64,000 nt of DNA, from contig DATCYW010000009.1 in NCBI GenBank assembly GCA_036526255.1, forward strand, positions 41,259 through 105,258, in the 5' to 3' direction. Both the position numbers and the translations under genes were made by a program. A model generated the notes under the pieces. The model did no database searches. It saw only the letters and a list, made by a program, of their open reading frames with translations, and was not told the origin of the DNA. Positions 8,891-17,508 of the stretch are shown here, piece by piece. The stretch's first letter is position 1, and each line of letters opens with the position of its first letter. The stretch is from Malonomonas sp036526255. Its GTDB lineage: Bacteria > Desulfobacterota > Desulfuromonadia > Desulfuromonadales > Geopsychrobacteraceae.

Positions 8891-9715
8891 ATGAGGTTAG
8901 GCATCGGGTTGTCACTGCTGTTGTTCGCTACGTTGTTGGCAGCGCCGCTCTGGGCGACAGAGGTTCGTCAGGAGCTGGTGCAACAGAGCACGCTGGAGCA
9001 GGTGGTGCAGAAAAATCAGCTGCGGGTCGGATTTTCCACTTTTGTCCCCTGGGCGATGAAGGATAAAACCGGCGGTTACACCGGCTTTGAGATCGAAGTC
9101 GCCAGGCAGTTGGCCGAGGATATGGGGGTCGAGGCGCAGTTCGTGCCGACCAAGTGGTCGGGGATTATCCCGGCGCTGTTGACCGGCAAGTTCGACATCA
9201 TTATCGGTGGCATGGGGATTACCCCGCAGCGCAACCTGAAGGTCAACTTCAGCGATCCCTACGAATTCTCCGGCATGTCGCTGGTCGCTGATAAATCCCT
9301 GGCCGCCGGCCGCAGCGGTCTGGAGGCGTTCAACGATCCGCAGCTGACCATCGTCGCCCGCATCGGCACCACGGCTGCCGCCGCAGCCAAAAAGTACCTG
9401 CCGCTGGCGCAGCTGCGGCTGTTTGACGATGAGGGGCAGGCGTTGCAGGAGGTGCTCAACAAGCGCGCTGCGGCGATGGTTTCTTCGCAGCCGTTCCCCG
9501 AGTTTCAGGCCCTCAAGTATGCCGACAAGCTGTTTCTGCCGCTGGCCGGTAAAACCTTCACCCAGGAACCGATCGGCTTTGCGATCCGGAAAGGGGATGG
9601 TGATTTTCTCAATTTTCTGAATAACTGGATTCGGGTGCGTAATGCCGACGGCTGGTTGCAGCAGCGCTACGACTTCTGGTTCACCACCCAAGACTGGAAA
9701 GCGCAGGTCGAATAG
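8891..9715 (+). CDS. Amino-acid ABC transporter periplasmic binding protein
   Basis: A 274-residue solute-binding protein of the SBP_bac_3 family, secreted by a signal peptide ending near residue 22 (LLAAPLWAT). It has the family opening LRVGFSTFVPWAMKD, then YTGFEIEVARQLAEDMGV and a ligand-contact segment GGMGITPQRN. I chose the ATG at 8891 because GGAG at 8881-8884 abuts the earlier in-frame ATG at 8885 and is correctly spaced only for the later one. It lies between two permease genes and should deliver a polar amino acid to them. The ligand cannot be predicted from sequence. Confidence 0.92.
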   Translation: MRLGIGLSLLLFATLLAAPLWATEVRQELVQQSTLEQVVQKNQLRVGFSTFVPWAMKDKTGGYTGFEIEVARQLAEDMGVEAQFVPTKWSGIIPALLTGKFDIIIGGMGITPQRNLKVNFSDPYEFSGMSLVADKSLAAGRSGLEAFNDPQLTIVARIGTTAAAAAKKYLPLAQLRLFDDEGQALQEVLNKRAAAMVSSQPFPEFQALKYADKLFLPLAGKTFTQEPIGFAIRKGDGDFLNFLNNWIRVRNADGWLQQRYDFWFTTQDWKAQVE

Positions 9716-9726
9716 GGGTTTGAGAC

Positions 9727-10614
9727 TTGCTGCCACGTCGCCATGTCCGTTGGTCAAGGCTCGATAGCACGCTGCTTCTGCTGCTGCTTGCGGTTGTCGC
9801 CTATCTGGGCTACCGGGTCGAGATCGGTCTGGAATATCGCTGGAACTGGTCGGTCATCCCACAGTATCTGCTGCGCTACGATGAGCAGGGTGGCTTGGTG
9901 CCGAACCTGCTGCTGCAGGGGCTGCTGACCACCATCCGCTTAAGTTTCTGGAGTCTGCTGCTGGCGTTGCCGATCGGTCTGCTGGCCGGTTTGTTGCGCA
10001 CCAGCCCACACCTGTTCAACCGCTTGCTCGGCGGTAGCTATGTTGCCCTGCTGCGCAATCTGCCGCCGCTGGTGCTGGTGCTGATCGGCTATTTTTTCGT
10101 CAGCGATCAGCTGTTGCCGCTGCTGCAGATCCCCGAATTGTTGTCGCAGGCACCCGAAGGGCTGCAGCGGTTGCTCGGCTGGTGTCTGGCGCCGCCCGAT
10201 CAGCTGGAAGCCTTTATCGCTGCAGTTCTGACCCTGGCGTTGTTCGAAGGGGCCTACATCGGCGAGATCGTCCGGGCCGGAATCAATTCCATCGAAACCG
10301 GGCAGTGGGAAGCTGCCAGCGCGCTGGGGATGCGCCGTTGGCAGTTGCTGCAGCAGGTCATCCTGCCGCAGGCTTTTGCGCGGATGATTCCGCCACTGGC
10401 CGGGCAGGCGATTTCGGTGATCAAGGATTCGGCGATCGTTTCGGTGATCTCGATTCAGGAGCTGACCTTTCAGGGGATGGAGCTGATGGCCGCCACCTAC
10501 CTGACCTTCGAGGTCTGGATTACGGTGACGTTGCTGTACTTCCTCATCACCTACGGCTGCTCCTGGCTGGCCGGTAAGCTGGAATTACGCTTGCAACGGA
10601 TTCATCTGTATTGA
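9727..10614 (+). CDS. Amino-acid ABC transporter permease
   Basis: A 295-residue inner-membrane permease, partner of the one at 8.1-8.9 kb. Both share the opening topology and a YRWNWSVIPQYLLR-like motif after the first membrane segment. Its EAA loop reads EAASALGMRRWQLLQQ followed by LPQAFARM. It carries an insertion around residues 120-160 (LLPLLQIPELL to LAPPDQL) compared with the first permease, as seen in HisQ/GltJ-type subunits. The start is TTG, with AGGGG nine bases upstream. The two permeases would form a heterodimer. An ATPase must be supplied from elsewhere. Confidence 0.9.
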   Translation: MLPRRHVRWSRLDSTLLLLLLAVVAYLGYRVEIGLEYRWNWSVIPQYLLRYDEQGGLVPNLLLQGLLTTIRLSFWSLLLALPIGLLAGLLRTSPHLFNRLLGGSYVALLRNLPPLVLVLIGYFFVSDQLLPLLQIPELLSQAPEGLQRLLGWCLAPPDQLEAFIAAVLTLALFEGAYIGEIVRAGINSIETGQWEAASALGMRRWQLLQQVILPQAFARMIPPLAGQAISVIKDSAIVSVISIQELTFQGMELMAATYLTFEVWITVTLLYFLITYGCSWLAGKLELRLQRIHLY

Positions 10615-10625
10615 GGTGCTGTGAA

Positions 10626-11096
10626 ATGAAGAGAACGTCGCTGATAAAAATGTCAGTTCTGCTCGGGCTGCTGCTATTGTCAGCCTGTGCGACCTTGCGC
10701 CCCAATTTCGAGGAACCCTCGGTGACGGTGACTTCATTCCGCGCGCTGCCGTCGGAGAGTATCGCGCCCCGCTTCGAAATCGGCCTGCATGTCGTCAACC
10801 CCAACCGCAGCGCCCTGAAACTGCATGGTCTGGCCTATAACGTCGAACTCGAAGGGCATCGGATTCTCACCGGCGTTTCCAACCAGCTGCCATTGATCGC
10901 TGCTTACGGCGAGGGGGATGTGCTGCTGCAGGCCAGCCCCGACCTGTTCAATACCATCAACCTGTTCGCCGAACTGATGACGCAACCGCGCGAAAGCTTC
11001 CGCTTCAAACTGGAAGCCCAACTCGATGTCGGTTGGCTGCTGCCGAAGATCCGCGTCGAGAAAAGCGGTGAAATCTCGCTGGCGACCAAACCTTGA
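10626..11096 (+). CDS. LEA type 2 family lipoprotein
   Basis: A 156-residue predicted lipoprotein with a signal peptide and lipobox LLSAC (Cys at about residue 20). The remainder resembles the bacterial LEA type 2/WHy domain: a beta-rich fold with HVVNPNRSALKLHGLAYNV, in which NPN plus hydrophobic residues is typical. These proteins are associated with desiccation or stress tolerance in plants; the bacterial role is unclear. The ATG at 10626 is preferred over the TTG at 10611 because the lipobox then sits at a normal distance and GAGGTG is upstream. Its stop overlaps the next gene's TTG, so the two are likely coupled. Confidence 0.75.
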   Translation: MKRTSLIKMSVLLGLLLLSACATLRPNFEEPSVTVTSFRALPSESIAPRFEIGLHVVNPNRSALKLHGLAYNVELEGHRILTGVSNQLPLIAAYGEGDVLLQASPDLFNTINLFAELMTQPRESFRFKLEAQLDVGWLLPKIRVEKSGEISLATKP

Positions 11097-11518
11097 ACGA
11101 TCATTTGCAAATCAGCGGCGGTGGTGCCGAACTTTGCCCCTGTGGCAGTAGTCTTAGCTATCCGGACTGTTGCGGCTGCTACCACTGCGGAAAAAGCCTG
11201 CCGGCAACCGCCGAACAGCTGATGCGCTCACGCTACAGCGCCTATGTGTTCAAATTGGCGGATTATCTCTATCAGACTACGCATCCCGACAAGCGCTCAT
11301 CAGGGTTGCAGGATGAAATTGCCGCATGGGCGGCACAGGTGGAGTTTGTTCAGCTGGAGATCCTTGCTGTTCAGCGGGGGCAGGCCGGGGACAAGGTCGG
11401 CAAGGTCGAATTTATCGCCCACTATCGACAACAGCAGCAAACCAGGCAGCTCAGAGAACTGTCGCGGTTTCGGCGCTTCAAGGGCGCCTGGTGTTACTTT
11501 GATGGTGAAATCGGTTAA
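11093..11518 (+). CDS. YchJ family SEC-C motif protein
   Basis: A 141-residue protein of the UPF0225/YchJ family. The N-terminal CPCGSS and CCGCYHCG cysteine clusters look like a SEC-C-type zinc-binding motif. The family core follows, with AEQLMRSRYSAYV and a DYLYQTTHP segment, as in NTF2-like YchJ proteins. Function is unknown. The start is a TTG overlapping the stop of the LEA lipoprotein gene by two bases, with only a weak ribosome site, so it probably depends on upstream translation. The exact start is less certain than the gene itself. Confidence 0.85.
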   Translation: MNDHLQISGGGAELCPCGSSLSYPDCCGCYHCGKSLPATAEQLMRSRYSAYVFKLADYLYQTTHPDKRSSGLQDEIAAWAAQVEFVQLEILAVQRGQAGDKVGKVEFIAHYRQQQQTRQLRELSRFRRFKGAWCYFDGEIG

Positions 11519-11538
11519 GCATTTAAGGGCTGGCAGCG

Positions 11539-12003
11539 ATGGCAACTGAGATCGAACGAAAATTTCTGGTGAAGAACGACAGTTGGCGCGCTGGCGCCGT
11601 GGGCATAGCTTTCAGGCAGGGTTACCTGTGTGCCGAACCCGAACGGACCGTCCGCGTGCGATTGGAAGGGGGTCTGGGCAAGCTGACGGTGAAAGGGAAA
11701 TCGGTCGGCATCAGTCGGGCCGAATATGACTATGTCATCCCCGCTGACGATGCGATCGAAATGCTCGACAGGCTCTGTCTGCGGCCATTGATCGAAAAGA
11801 CCCGCTACCGGATTGAACATGCCGGGCAGGTCTGGGACGTTGATGTCTTTCACTCCGAAAATAGCGGTCTGATTCTCGCCGAGATCGAATTGGAGTCGGT
11901 GGATAGTCTGTTCGCTCTGCCCGACTGGGTCGGGGCGGAAGTTTCCGCTGACCCGCGCTATTTCAACTCCAACCTGGTAAAGCGCCCCTTTTCCGGCTGG
12001 TAG
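11539..12003 (+). CDS. CYTH domain (triphosphatase-like) protein
   Basis: A 154-residue single-domain CYTH protein. It begins with the defining ExExK motif (EIERK, residues 4-8), then shows the alternating charged strands of the tunnel fold: RTVRVRLEG, KLTVKGK, EYDYVIP, KTRYRIEH, DVDVFHS and ILAEIELES. Bacterial members without extra domains are usually inorganic tri- or polyphosphatases; adenylyl cyclase activity is known for some relatives. All acidic and basic tunnel residues appear present. It follows ychJ by 20 bases on the same strand and converges on the ABC ATPase gene, with no terminator visible between them. Confidence 0.9.
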   Translation: MATEIERKFLVKNDSWRAGAVGIAFRQGYLCAEPERTVRVRLEGGLGKLTVKGKSVGISRAEYDYVIPADDAIEMLDRLCLRPLIEKTRYRIEHAGQVWDVDVFHSENSGLILAEIELESVDSLFALPDWVGAEVSADPRYFNSNLVKRPFSGW

Positions 12004-12015
12004 CTGAGCCGCGCA

Positions 12016-12810
12016 TCAGACCAGCAACATCCGATCCGAGACAAACTCTTCGCCACGTACGGCGTAAAACTGTTCCAGCAGGTTCTCCACCGTCATCGCC
12101 GCCTTCTCCTCGCCGCTGACATCCAGAATCACCCGCCCGCCGTGCAGCATGATCAGCCGGTTGCCGAGCTGCAGCGCCTGGCGCATGTTGTGGGTGACCA
12201 TCAGCGCGGTTAATTGCTGCTCTGATATCAGCTGCTGCGTCAGTTCCAGAACCTGTTGCGCGGTTTTCGGATCGAGCGCCGCAGTGTGCTCATCCAACAG
12301 CAATATTTTCGGTTTGACCAGCGTCGCCATCAGCAGGGTCAGCGCCTGCCGCTGACCCCCGGAGAGCAGGCCGACCGGGTCTTTGAGCCGCTCTTCCAGC
12401 CCCAATCCGAGTTGCGCCAGTTGCTGCCGGAACAGTTCGCGGTCACTGCGCTTAACCCCTTTGCCCAGACCGTGACGACGGCCGCGACGGTTGGCCAGGG
12501 CCAGGTTCTGTTCGATGGACAGCGCTGCGCAGGTGCCGAGCAGCGGATCCTGAAAGACCCGGCTGATCAGGGTCGCGCGCTGGTGCTCCGGCCAGCGGGT
12601 GACCTCTTGTTCGTCAATCCGGATCTGGCCGCTGTCGATGGCGTAGCTGCCGGCCAGACAGTTCAGCAGCGTACTCTTGCCGGCGCCGTTGGAGCCGATG
12701 ACGGTGATGAAATCCCCTTTGGCCACCTGCAGGTTGATTCCGGCCAGCGCCAGTACTTCATTGATGCTGCCACGGTGAAAGGTTTTGATCAGATCCTTGA
12801 TGGTAATCAT
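12016..12810 (-). CDS. ABC transporter ATP-binding protein (TrpZ-like importer)
   Basis: A 264-residue cytoplasmic ATPase that would power the permease encoded just upstream. Walker A is GSNGAGKST (about residues 39-47), the signature is LSGGQRQ (about 149-155) and Walker B is ILLLDEHTAALD, with the H-loop in MVTHNMRQA. The sequence fits the group whose binding proteins are the ABC_sub_bind/TrpX type, used for tryptophan, tyrosine or related compounds. The start overlaps the permease stop by four bases, so the two are translationally coupled. Confidence 0.9.
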   Translation of the reverse strand: MITIKDLIKTFHRGSINEVLALAGINLQVAKGDFITVIGSNGAGKSTLLNCLAGSYAIDSGQIRIDEQEVTRWPEHQRATLISRVFQDPLLGTCAALSIEQNLALANRRGRRHGLGKGVKRSDRELFRQQLAQLGLGLEERLKDPVGLLSGGQRQALTLLMATLVKPKILLLDEHTAALDPKTAQQVLELTQQLISEQQLTALMVTHNMRQALQLGNRLIMLHGGRVILDVSGEEKAAMTVENLLEQFYAVRGEEFVSDRMLLV

Positions 12811-13694
12811 CTGCTTCGCACCTTTCTGCGCAGCTTCGGCAGGGTCAGGGCTGCGACCACCAGCAGCGCGGTGAGCAGATTCAGGTCACTGGGGGTAAAG
12901 GAGAACTGCCCCAGTTTCAAGCTCAGCGCTAGGGCGATCGCCAATCGGTAGATCAGCGAACCGAGCAGCGCCGCCAGCAGCGCCCGGCCGATGGTGCGAC
13001 AGCCGAACAGCGTCTCGCCGACGATTACTGAAGCAAGACCGGCGACGATAGTGCCGACCCCCATGTTGACATCGGCGGCACCCTGGCTCTGGCAGAGCAG
13101 TGCGCCGCTGACCGCCGCCAGACCGTTGGAGAGGCCGACGGTGAGAATGATCACCCGATCGGTATTGACCCCCTGGCTGGTAATCATCTGTTTGTTGGCC
13201 CCGGTCGCCTGCATCGCCAGGCCGAAAGCGGTGTGCAGCAGCCAGAGCAGCACCAGCAGGATGGCGACGGACAATCCGGCAAACAGTAATGGCGCAGCGT
13301 TGAACATGCCGATGCCGGCATTCAGCAGTGGCTCCAGGACCGTCGGTTTGCCGAGCAGGGTCATGTTCGGCCTCCCCATCACCCGCAGGTTGATGGAGTA
13401 GAGCGCGATCATGGTCAGGATCGAGGCGAGCAGATGCAGGATGCCGAATTTGGTGTTGAGAATTCCGGTGACCATGCCGGCCAGAAAGCCGGCGAACAGC
13501 GCCAGCAGCAGCGACAGGTAGGGATCGATGCCGGCAGTGATGGCGACCGCAGAAACGGCAGCCCCCAGCGGGAGGCTGCCGTCAACGGTCAGATCGGGAA
13601 AATCGAGAACCCGGAAGGTCAGGTAGACGCCTAAGACCAGAAAACCATAGGCGAACCCCTGTTCCAGGGCGCCCATAAAAGAAAAGTAAGTCAT
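12807..13694 (-). CDS. ABC transporter permease (TrpY-like importer)
   Basis: A 295-residue inner-membrane protein with about eight hydrophobic segments, of the branched-chain/BPD_transp_2 permease fold. The N-terminus reads GALEQGFAYGFLVLGVYLTFRVLDFPDLTVDGS, of which FPDLTVDGS is shared by the TrpY-type permeases. A GILNTKFGILHLLA loop is typical of contact with the ATPase. It sits five bases after the binding-protein gene and overlaps the ATPase gene by four bases, forming a complete three-gene importer. Confidence 0.9.
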   Translation of the reverse strand: MTYFSFMGALEQGFAYGFLVLGVYLTFRVLDFPDLTVDGSLPLGAAVSAVAITAGIDPYLSLLLALFAGFLAGMVTGILNTKFGILHLLASILTMIALYSINLRVMGRPNMTLLGKPTVLEPLLNAGIGMFNAAPLLFAGLSVAILLVLLWLLHTAFGLAMQATGANKQMITSQGVNTDRVIILTVGLSNGLAAVSGALLCQSQGAADVNMGVGTIVAGLASVIVGETLFGCRTIGRALLAALLGSLIYRLAIALALSLKLGQFSFTPSDLNLLTALLVVAALTLPKLRRKVRSR

Positions 13695-13699
13695 GATTG

Positions 13700-14653
13700 T
13701 TACTGGATGATTTTATCCGCTTTGCTCAGCAGATCGGTCGGAATTTCCAGCCCCATTTTTGCAGCTGAGCCTGGATTCAGGTGGATCTTGAACTCGCGCA
13801 GCGTCTCGACCGGCATCTCGCCCGGATTGGCACCCTTGAGGACCCGGCTGACCATTTCCCCGGTTTGACGCCCCATCTGATAATAATCGACTGCCAGCGC
13901 AGCGATCGCGCCACGGGCGACAGAATCGGTGTCGGCAGCGAAGACCGGCAACTTGGCCTGATAACCGATCTGGGTGATCGCTTCAAAGGCAGAGACAACC
14001 GTGTTATCGGTCGGGATGTAAATCGCTTCGCTGCGACCGATCAGGCTTTTGGCCGCTTGAAAAACCCCGGCAGAATTGCTGAGGGTCGCTTCTTCAACCC
14101 GAATCCCGCGCTTGGCAGCTTCTGCTTTGAGGACCCGGACCAGGGTGACTGAATTCGCTTCCCCCGAGTTATAGATGACGCCGAGTGTTTTCAGCTTGGG
14201 CAGGAATTGCAGAATCAGGTCAAGCTGCTTATCGATCGGGCTCATGTCAGAGGTGCCGGTGACGTTGCCGCCCGGCTTTTCCAGCGATTGTACCAGTCCG
14301 GCACCGACCGGGTCAGTGACTGCGGCAAAAACGATCGGAATCTCTTTGATGGTTTGGGCGCAAGCCTGAGCTGTGGGGGTGGCAATGCCGACAGCGACAT
14401 CGGGCTGCTCACCGAGGATGAGTTTGGCGATCAGGTTGGCGGTGGCGATGTTCCCCTGAGCGATGTGTTCAAAATAACGTACTGTTAACTCTTGGGCGAT
14501 CAGCTCATCCTTGACCCCCTGCCGCAAAGCGTCCAGTGCCGGATGCTCAACTATCTGATTGAACGAGACACTGTATTCGGTGGCGACTCCGGCCTGAACT
14601 GAAACGAGCAGGGAAAACAGGCAGAACAAGGGGAACAGCAGATATTTCTTCAT
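13700..14653 (-). CDS. ABC transporter substrate-binding protein (TrpX-like)
   Basis: A 317-residue periplasmic binding protein of the ABC_sub_bind family, the first gene of a three-gene importer. A signal peptide is present (MKKYLLFPLFCLFSLL). The mature part has the family features YSVSFNQIVEHPALDALRQGVKDEL and later IPIVFAAVTDPVGAGLV. The ATG at 14653 has TTGGAG nine bases upstream; the longer frame from the TTG at 14665 begins inside that ribosome site. Ligands of this family include tryptophan, tyrosine and other small organics; which applies here is not readable. A sigma-70-like promoter lies upstream at 14696-14724. Confidence 0.88.
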   Translation of the reverse strand: MKKYLLFPLFCLFSLLVSVQAGVATEYSVSFNQIVEHPALDALRQGVKDELIAQELTVRYFEHIAQGNIATANLIAKLILGEQPDVAVGIATPTAQACAQTIKEIPIVFAAVTDPVGAGLVQSLEKPGGNVTGTSDMSPIDKQLDLILQFLPKLKTLGVIYNSGEANSVTLVRVLKAEAAKRGIRVEEATLSNSAGVFQAAKSLIGRSEAIYIPTDNTVVSAFEAITQIGYQAKLPVFAADTDSVARGAIAALAVDYYQMGRQTGEMVSRVLKGANPGEMPVETLREFKIHLNPGSAAKMGLEIPTDLLSKADKIIQ

Positions 14654-14695
14654 AGAGAACTCCAAAAATTAAAATAAGAGTAAAGCGCAGCGGAT

Positions 14696-14724
14696 AATCT
14701 ACCGCCGACGATCTGGCAGGTCAA
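14696..14724 (-). promoter_or_regulatory. Putative sigma-70 promoter of the TrpXYZ-like operon
   Basis: On the minus strand a TTGACC -35 box (14719-14724) and a TAGATT -10 box (14696-14701) are separated by exactly 17 bases. Predicted transcription would start about 35-40 bases before the ATG at 14653. The -35 matches five of six and the -10 four of six consensus positions. Confidence 0.55.
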
Positions 14725-14936
14725 GAATCGCTTTATTTCAGGGCGCGGCTCTTGCCAGAGATTGCACCTGACAAGAGTACAGAGGTTGTGTCTTAGCAGA
14801 TTTATAACCGAAAGAAATTGCATTTAAGGGCGATTTCAGACATTCTTTCCCTTTGAATAAAGTTTTTATCGCGACGTCCTTTGTCGGTTAACGAGAATTC
14901 TGTCGAAAATCGCACGAAACAGCAGAAGGAGTCTGA

Positions 14937-15911
14937 ATGTTAAAAGTTGCTGTGATGGCTTACGATAATTGCCTGCTTTCCGGCATTGCCGGCCCGCTCG
15001 ACCTGTTTGCCGTGGCAAACTGGGAGCAGCGGCGCTTGCGGCCGGAGCTCAAGGAGCCCTTCTGCCGTTGTGAAGTCGTAACGGTCGGAGGCGGCCCGGT
15101 GACCAGTTTCAACCGCTTGCCGGTGATGGCGAAGCGTGCGTTGAGCGATTGTCAGGACGCCGACCTGATTCTGGTTCCGGGAATGATGGGTCGCCCGGAG
15201 CAGCTGTTTGAACATCCGGAATTGAGCGCCTGGGTCCGGCAACAGCACCGTCGCGGTGCGGTCGTTGCCAGTGCCTGTTCCGGCGCTTTTCTGCTGGCGG
15301 AAGCGGGGATTCTGCAGAACCGGCCAGCAACCACCCATTGGCAGCTGGCGGAGCGTTTTCGTCAGCGCTACCCGCAGGTTGATCTGCAGATCGATCAACT
15401 GTTGATTGATGGTGAGGATTACCTTTGTGCCGGCGGCACCAGCGCCCATCTTGATCTGGCCCTCTATCTGCTGGAAAAATACGGTTCAGCGCCTCTGGCT
15501 TCGGCCTGCGCGCGGATGATGCTGATCGAGCGCAGTCGCCGCAAACAGGCACCTTTTGTCCGTTTCCGCGCCCGCAAGGATCACGGCGACCCGTCGATAC
15601 TGCCCGTGCAGCAGTGGCTCGATCAGAACTATCAGCATCGGGTAGTGGTGAAAAACCTGGCCGGTATGGCTGAATTGAACGAACGGACCTTTCTGCGGCG
15701 TTTCCGCAAGGCGACCGGGGAGGCACCGCTCGAATATCTGCAGCGGCTGCGGATCGAAAAGGCCAAACAGTTGCTGGTTGACAGCGGCGAGCAGCTCGAC
15801 TCGATCACCCGTAGCGTCGGTTACGAGGACGTCAGTTCCTTCCGGCGCCTGTTCAAGCAGGTCGTCGGACTCTCGCCGACCAGTTACCGGCAGCGCTTCA
15901 GGACTCTATAG
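14937..15911 (+). CDS. GlxA-type transcriptional regulator (DJ-1/PfpI plus AraC HTH)
   Basis: A 324-residue regulator with two domains. Residues 1-190 form a DJ-1/PfpI-like sensor, with the nucleophile-elbow segment VVASACSGAFLLAEAG. Residues 215-320 are an AraC-type double helix-turn-helix (LAGMAELNERTFLRRFRKATG, then EYLQRLRIEKAKQLL and SVGYEDVSSFRRLFKQ). AAGGAG lies seven bases before the ATG. Such regulators often control uptake or breakdown of nitrogenous compounds. It is divergent from the TrpXYZ-like importer over 283 bases, so control of that importer is plausible but unproven. Its 3' end overlaps the convergent EamA gene by 14 bases. Confidence 0.9.
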   Translation: MLKVAVMAYDNCLLSGIAGPLDLFAVANWEQRRLRPELKEPFCRCEVVTVGGGPVTSFNRLPVMAKRALSDCQDADLILVPGMMGRPEQLFEHPELSAWVRQQHRRGAVVASACSGAFLLAEAGILQNRPATTHWQLAERFRQRYPQVDLQIDQLLIDGEDYLCAGGTSAHLDLALYLLEKYGSAPLASACARMMLIERSRRKQAPFVRFRARKDHGDPSILPVQQWLDQNYQHRVVVKNLAGMAELNERTFLRRFRKATGEAPLEYLQRLRIEKAKQLLVDSGEQLDSITRSVGYEDVSSFRRLFKQVVGLSPTSYRQRFRTL

Positions 15912-16794
15912 CCGCTTCAGGCTTCGGCTGCGCAAGGGGCTTCCGCAGCGACAGCAGGGTGTGCAGCACCAGGGTGCCGACGATCAGCAGGCCGGCGAAC
16001 AGGGTGGTCGACCCGGGCACTTCGCCGAGCGCCAGCCAGACCCAGATCGGGCCGAGGATGGTTTCGGTCAACAGAATCAGGCTGACCTCGGGCGCCGGCA
16101 GGTAGCGGGGACCGAGCGTGATCATGGCGAAAGAGACCGGCAACACCAGCCCGCCGAGCAGCAGCAGGTAACCGGCATCAGCGCTCGAAACCGCGAGCGG
16201 TTGCGCACCGAGCAGTAAGACCAGCGGGATCACCAGCAGATTGCCGATCACGTTGGCCGGAATCATGTTGACCGCTCGACCGCGACGCAGAATCACCAGG
16301 TTGATTGCCCACATCAGCGTCGCGCCCAGCGCCAGCAGGTCGCCGAACAGTAAGCCGTTTTGCAGACTGCCGGAGAAGAGCAGCAGGATGCCGCAAAAAC
16401 AGCAGATGATCGCCAGCCAGGTGCGCAGCGCGATCTTCTCACGCAGGAACAGAAAGCTGAACAGGCTGCTGAAAACCGGGGTGGCGGCGAGGATGATCAG
16501 GGTATTGGCGGCGGCGGTCTGTTTCAGCGAACTGACAAACAGCAGCGAGCCACAGCAGAGCACCAGCGCTGACAGCAGTCCGGTTCGCCCGGTGGCGACG
16601 AAGCTGCGCCAGAACCCTTGTCGGTAGCGCAGCAGCAGAAACAGCGACATGACGACAGCGGTCAACAGGCAGCGCCAAAACAGCAGGCTCCACAGATCGC
16701 AGGTGATCAGGCGCACCAGGAGCGCATCCGGACTGAGGATCAGTACGGCGGTGAAGGTCAGAATAAGTCCTTTTAGGTGATCAGAGCGCTCCAT
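15898..16794 (-). CDS. EamA/DMT family transporter
   Basis: A 298-residue inner-membrane protein with about ten hydrophobic segments arranged as two EamA repeats of five. Family signatures are visible: LLFWRCLLTAVVM in helix 2, and at the end of the first half the AATPVFSSLFSFLFLREK segment, mirrored by LTETILGPIWVWLALGEVP in the second half. These carriers export or exchange metabolites, often amino acids, but the substrate is unknown. The C-terminal coding end overlaps the convergent regulator gene by 14 bases. The divergent neighbour is a small conserved-looking gene. Confidence 0.88.
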   Translation of the reverse strand: MERSDHLKGLILTFTAVLILSPDALLVRLITCDLWSLLFWRCLLTAVVMSLFLLLRYRQGFWRSFVATGRTGLLSALVLCCGSLLFVSSLKQTAAANTLIILAATPVFSSLFSFLFLREKIALRTWLAIICCFCGILLLFSGSLQNGLLFGDLLALGATLMWAINLVILRRGRAVNMIPANVIGNLLVIPLVLLLGAQPLAVSSADAGYLLLLGGLVLPVSFAMITLGPRYLPAPEVSLILLTETILGPIWVWLALGEVPGSTTLFAGLLIVGTLVLHTLLSLRKPLAQPKPEAAIES

Positions 16795-16874
16795 GGCGGC
16801 GATTCATCGCACAGCGCCTGATAAAATGCAAGCGGCTTCAGGGCCGCCTTGAAAAGAGCAGGGGGAGGGTTGAG

Positions 16875-17144
16875 GTGGCGATTGCAGGAAGTCCGAAAAA
16901 GCTGGCGCAGGATATTGCCGAAGGGTTCATGAGTCTTTCGCCGGTATCTTTGAAACCATATACGCCGACAGATCTGAAAATCATCTTGAGTCATCTGGGG
17001 ATGGTGCAGCGGGAAATCCGTCAGATTCAGGTGGCGCAGGAGGATGTGCTGCTGATCAAGGCGAAGAATACGCGGCTGACCAGAATCAGTCAGGCGGAGA
17101 TGGTCCTGCGGAGTTACTGCAAAAAAAAGCGGATACCGCTCTGA
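16875..17144 (+). CDS. Small hypothetical protein
   Basis: An 89-residue basic protein without signal peptide or membrane segment. I do not recognise a named domain. A PYTPTDLKIILSHLGMVQREIRQ helix-rich core and a C-terminal KKKR cluster are visible. The GTG at 16875 follows GGGAGGGTTGAG. The pattern of mostly conservative, helix-forming residues and good codon bias suggests a real gene. It ends two bases before the end of the convergent PilZ gene, so it is tightly packed. Function unknown. Confidence 0.65.
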   Translation: MAIAGSPKKLAQDIAEGFMSLSPVSLKPYTPTDLKIILSHLGMVQREIRQIQVAQEDVLLIKAKNTRLTRISQAEMVLRSYCKKKRIPL

Positions 17145-17145
17145 A

Positions 17146-17508
17146 TCAGCCGCGCTTGAGCCAGTGAAAGAATTCGCGATCGACTTCAGAGCTGTCGCCG
17201 AAATTGAGTTCGAGCAGACGGCGCAGATGGCCCATCGTCGTCGCGTTTTCAGCGACGAAGATAAAGCCGTAGAACAGGCCGCGCTGGTGAATCAATTCGG
17301 CGGTGAACTCAAGTGTCAGCGCGGAGTCCGGCAGGGTGATTCTCAGCTGGTAGAGTTTGCCGGTCTCCACGGCCAGTTCTTCGGTGGCGCTGAACAGCGC
17401 ACCCTGCAGGGCCAGGTCGACCAGTCTGCAGCGCACCGGGGTGTTGTCGATAAGGATGTCGGCTTCGGTTTCAAAGTTGAGTCGGCGAAAACTGCGTTGG
17501 TCGTTCAT
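17146..17508 (-). CDS. PilZ domain protein
   Basis: A 120-residue single PilZ-domain protein, a likely cyclic di-GMP effector. The N-terminal motif RRxxR appears as RSFRRLNFE (residues 5-13), and the second element D-x-x-x-x-G as DLALQG about 26 residues later. This is slightly degenerate relative to the usual DxSxxG, because Ser is replaced by Leu, so ligand binding is not assured. The ATG at 17508 has AGGAG ten bases upstream; the longer in-frame extension to 17616 is rejected because that ribosome site lies inside it. It is convergent with the small hypothetical gene. Confidence 0.8.
   Translation of the reverse strand: MNDQRSFRRLNFETEADILIDNTPVRCRLVDLALQGALFSATEELAVETGKLYQLRITLPDSALTLEFTAELIHQRGLFYGFIFVAENATTMGHLRRLLELNFGDSSEVDREFFHWLKRG

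Noticed and set aside
12256..12951. 231-codon frame opposite the ABC ATPase gene
   Set aside because: It is antisense to a gene with clear Walker and signature motifs and has no domain of its own.
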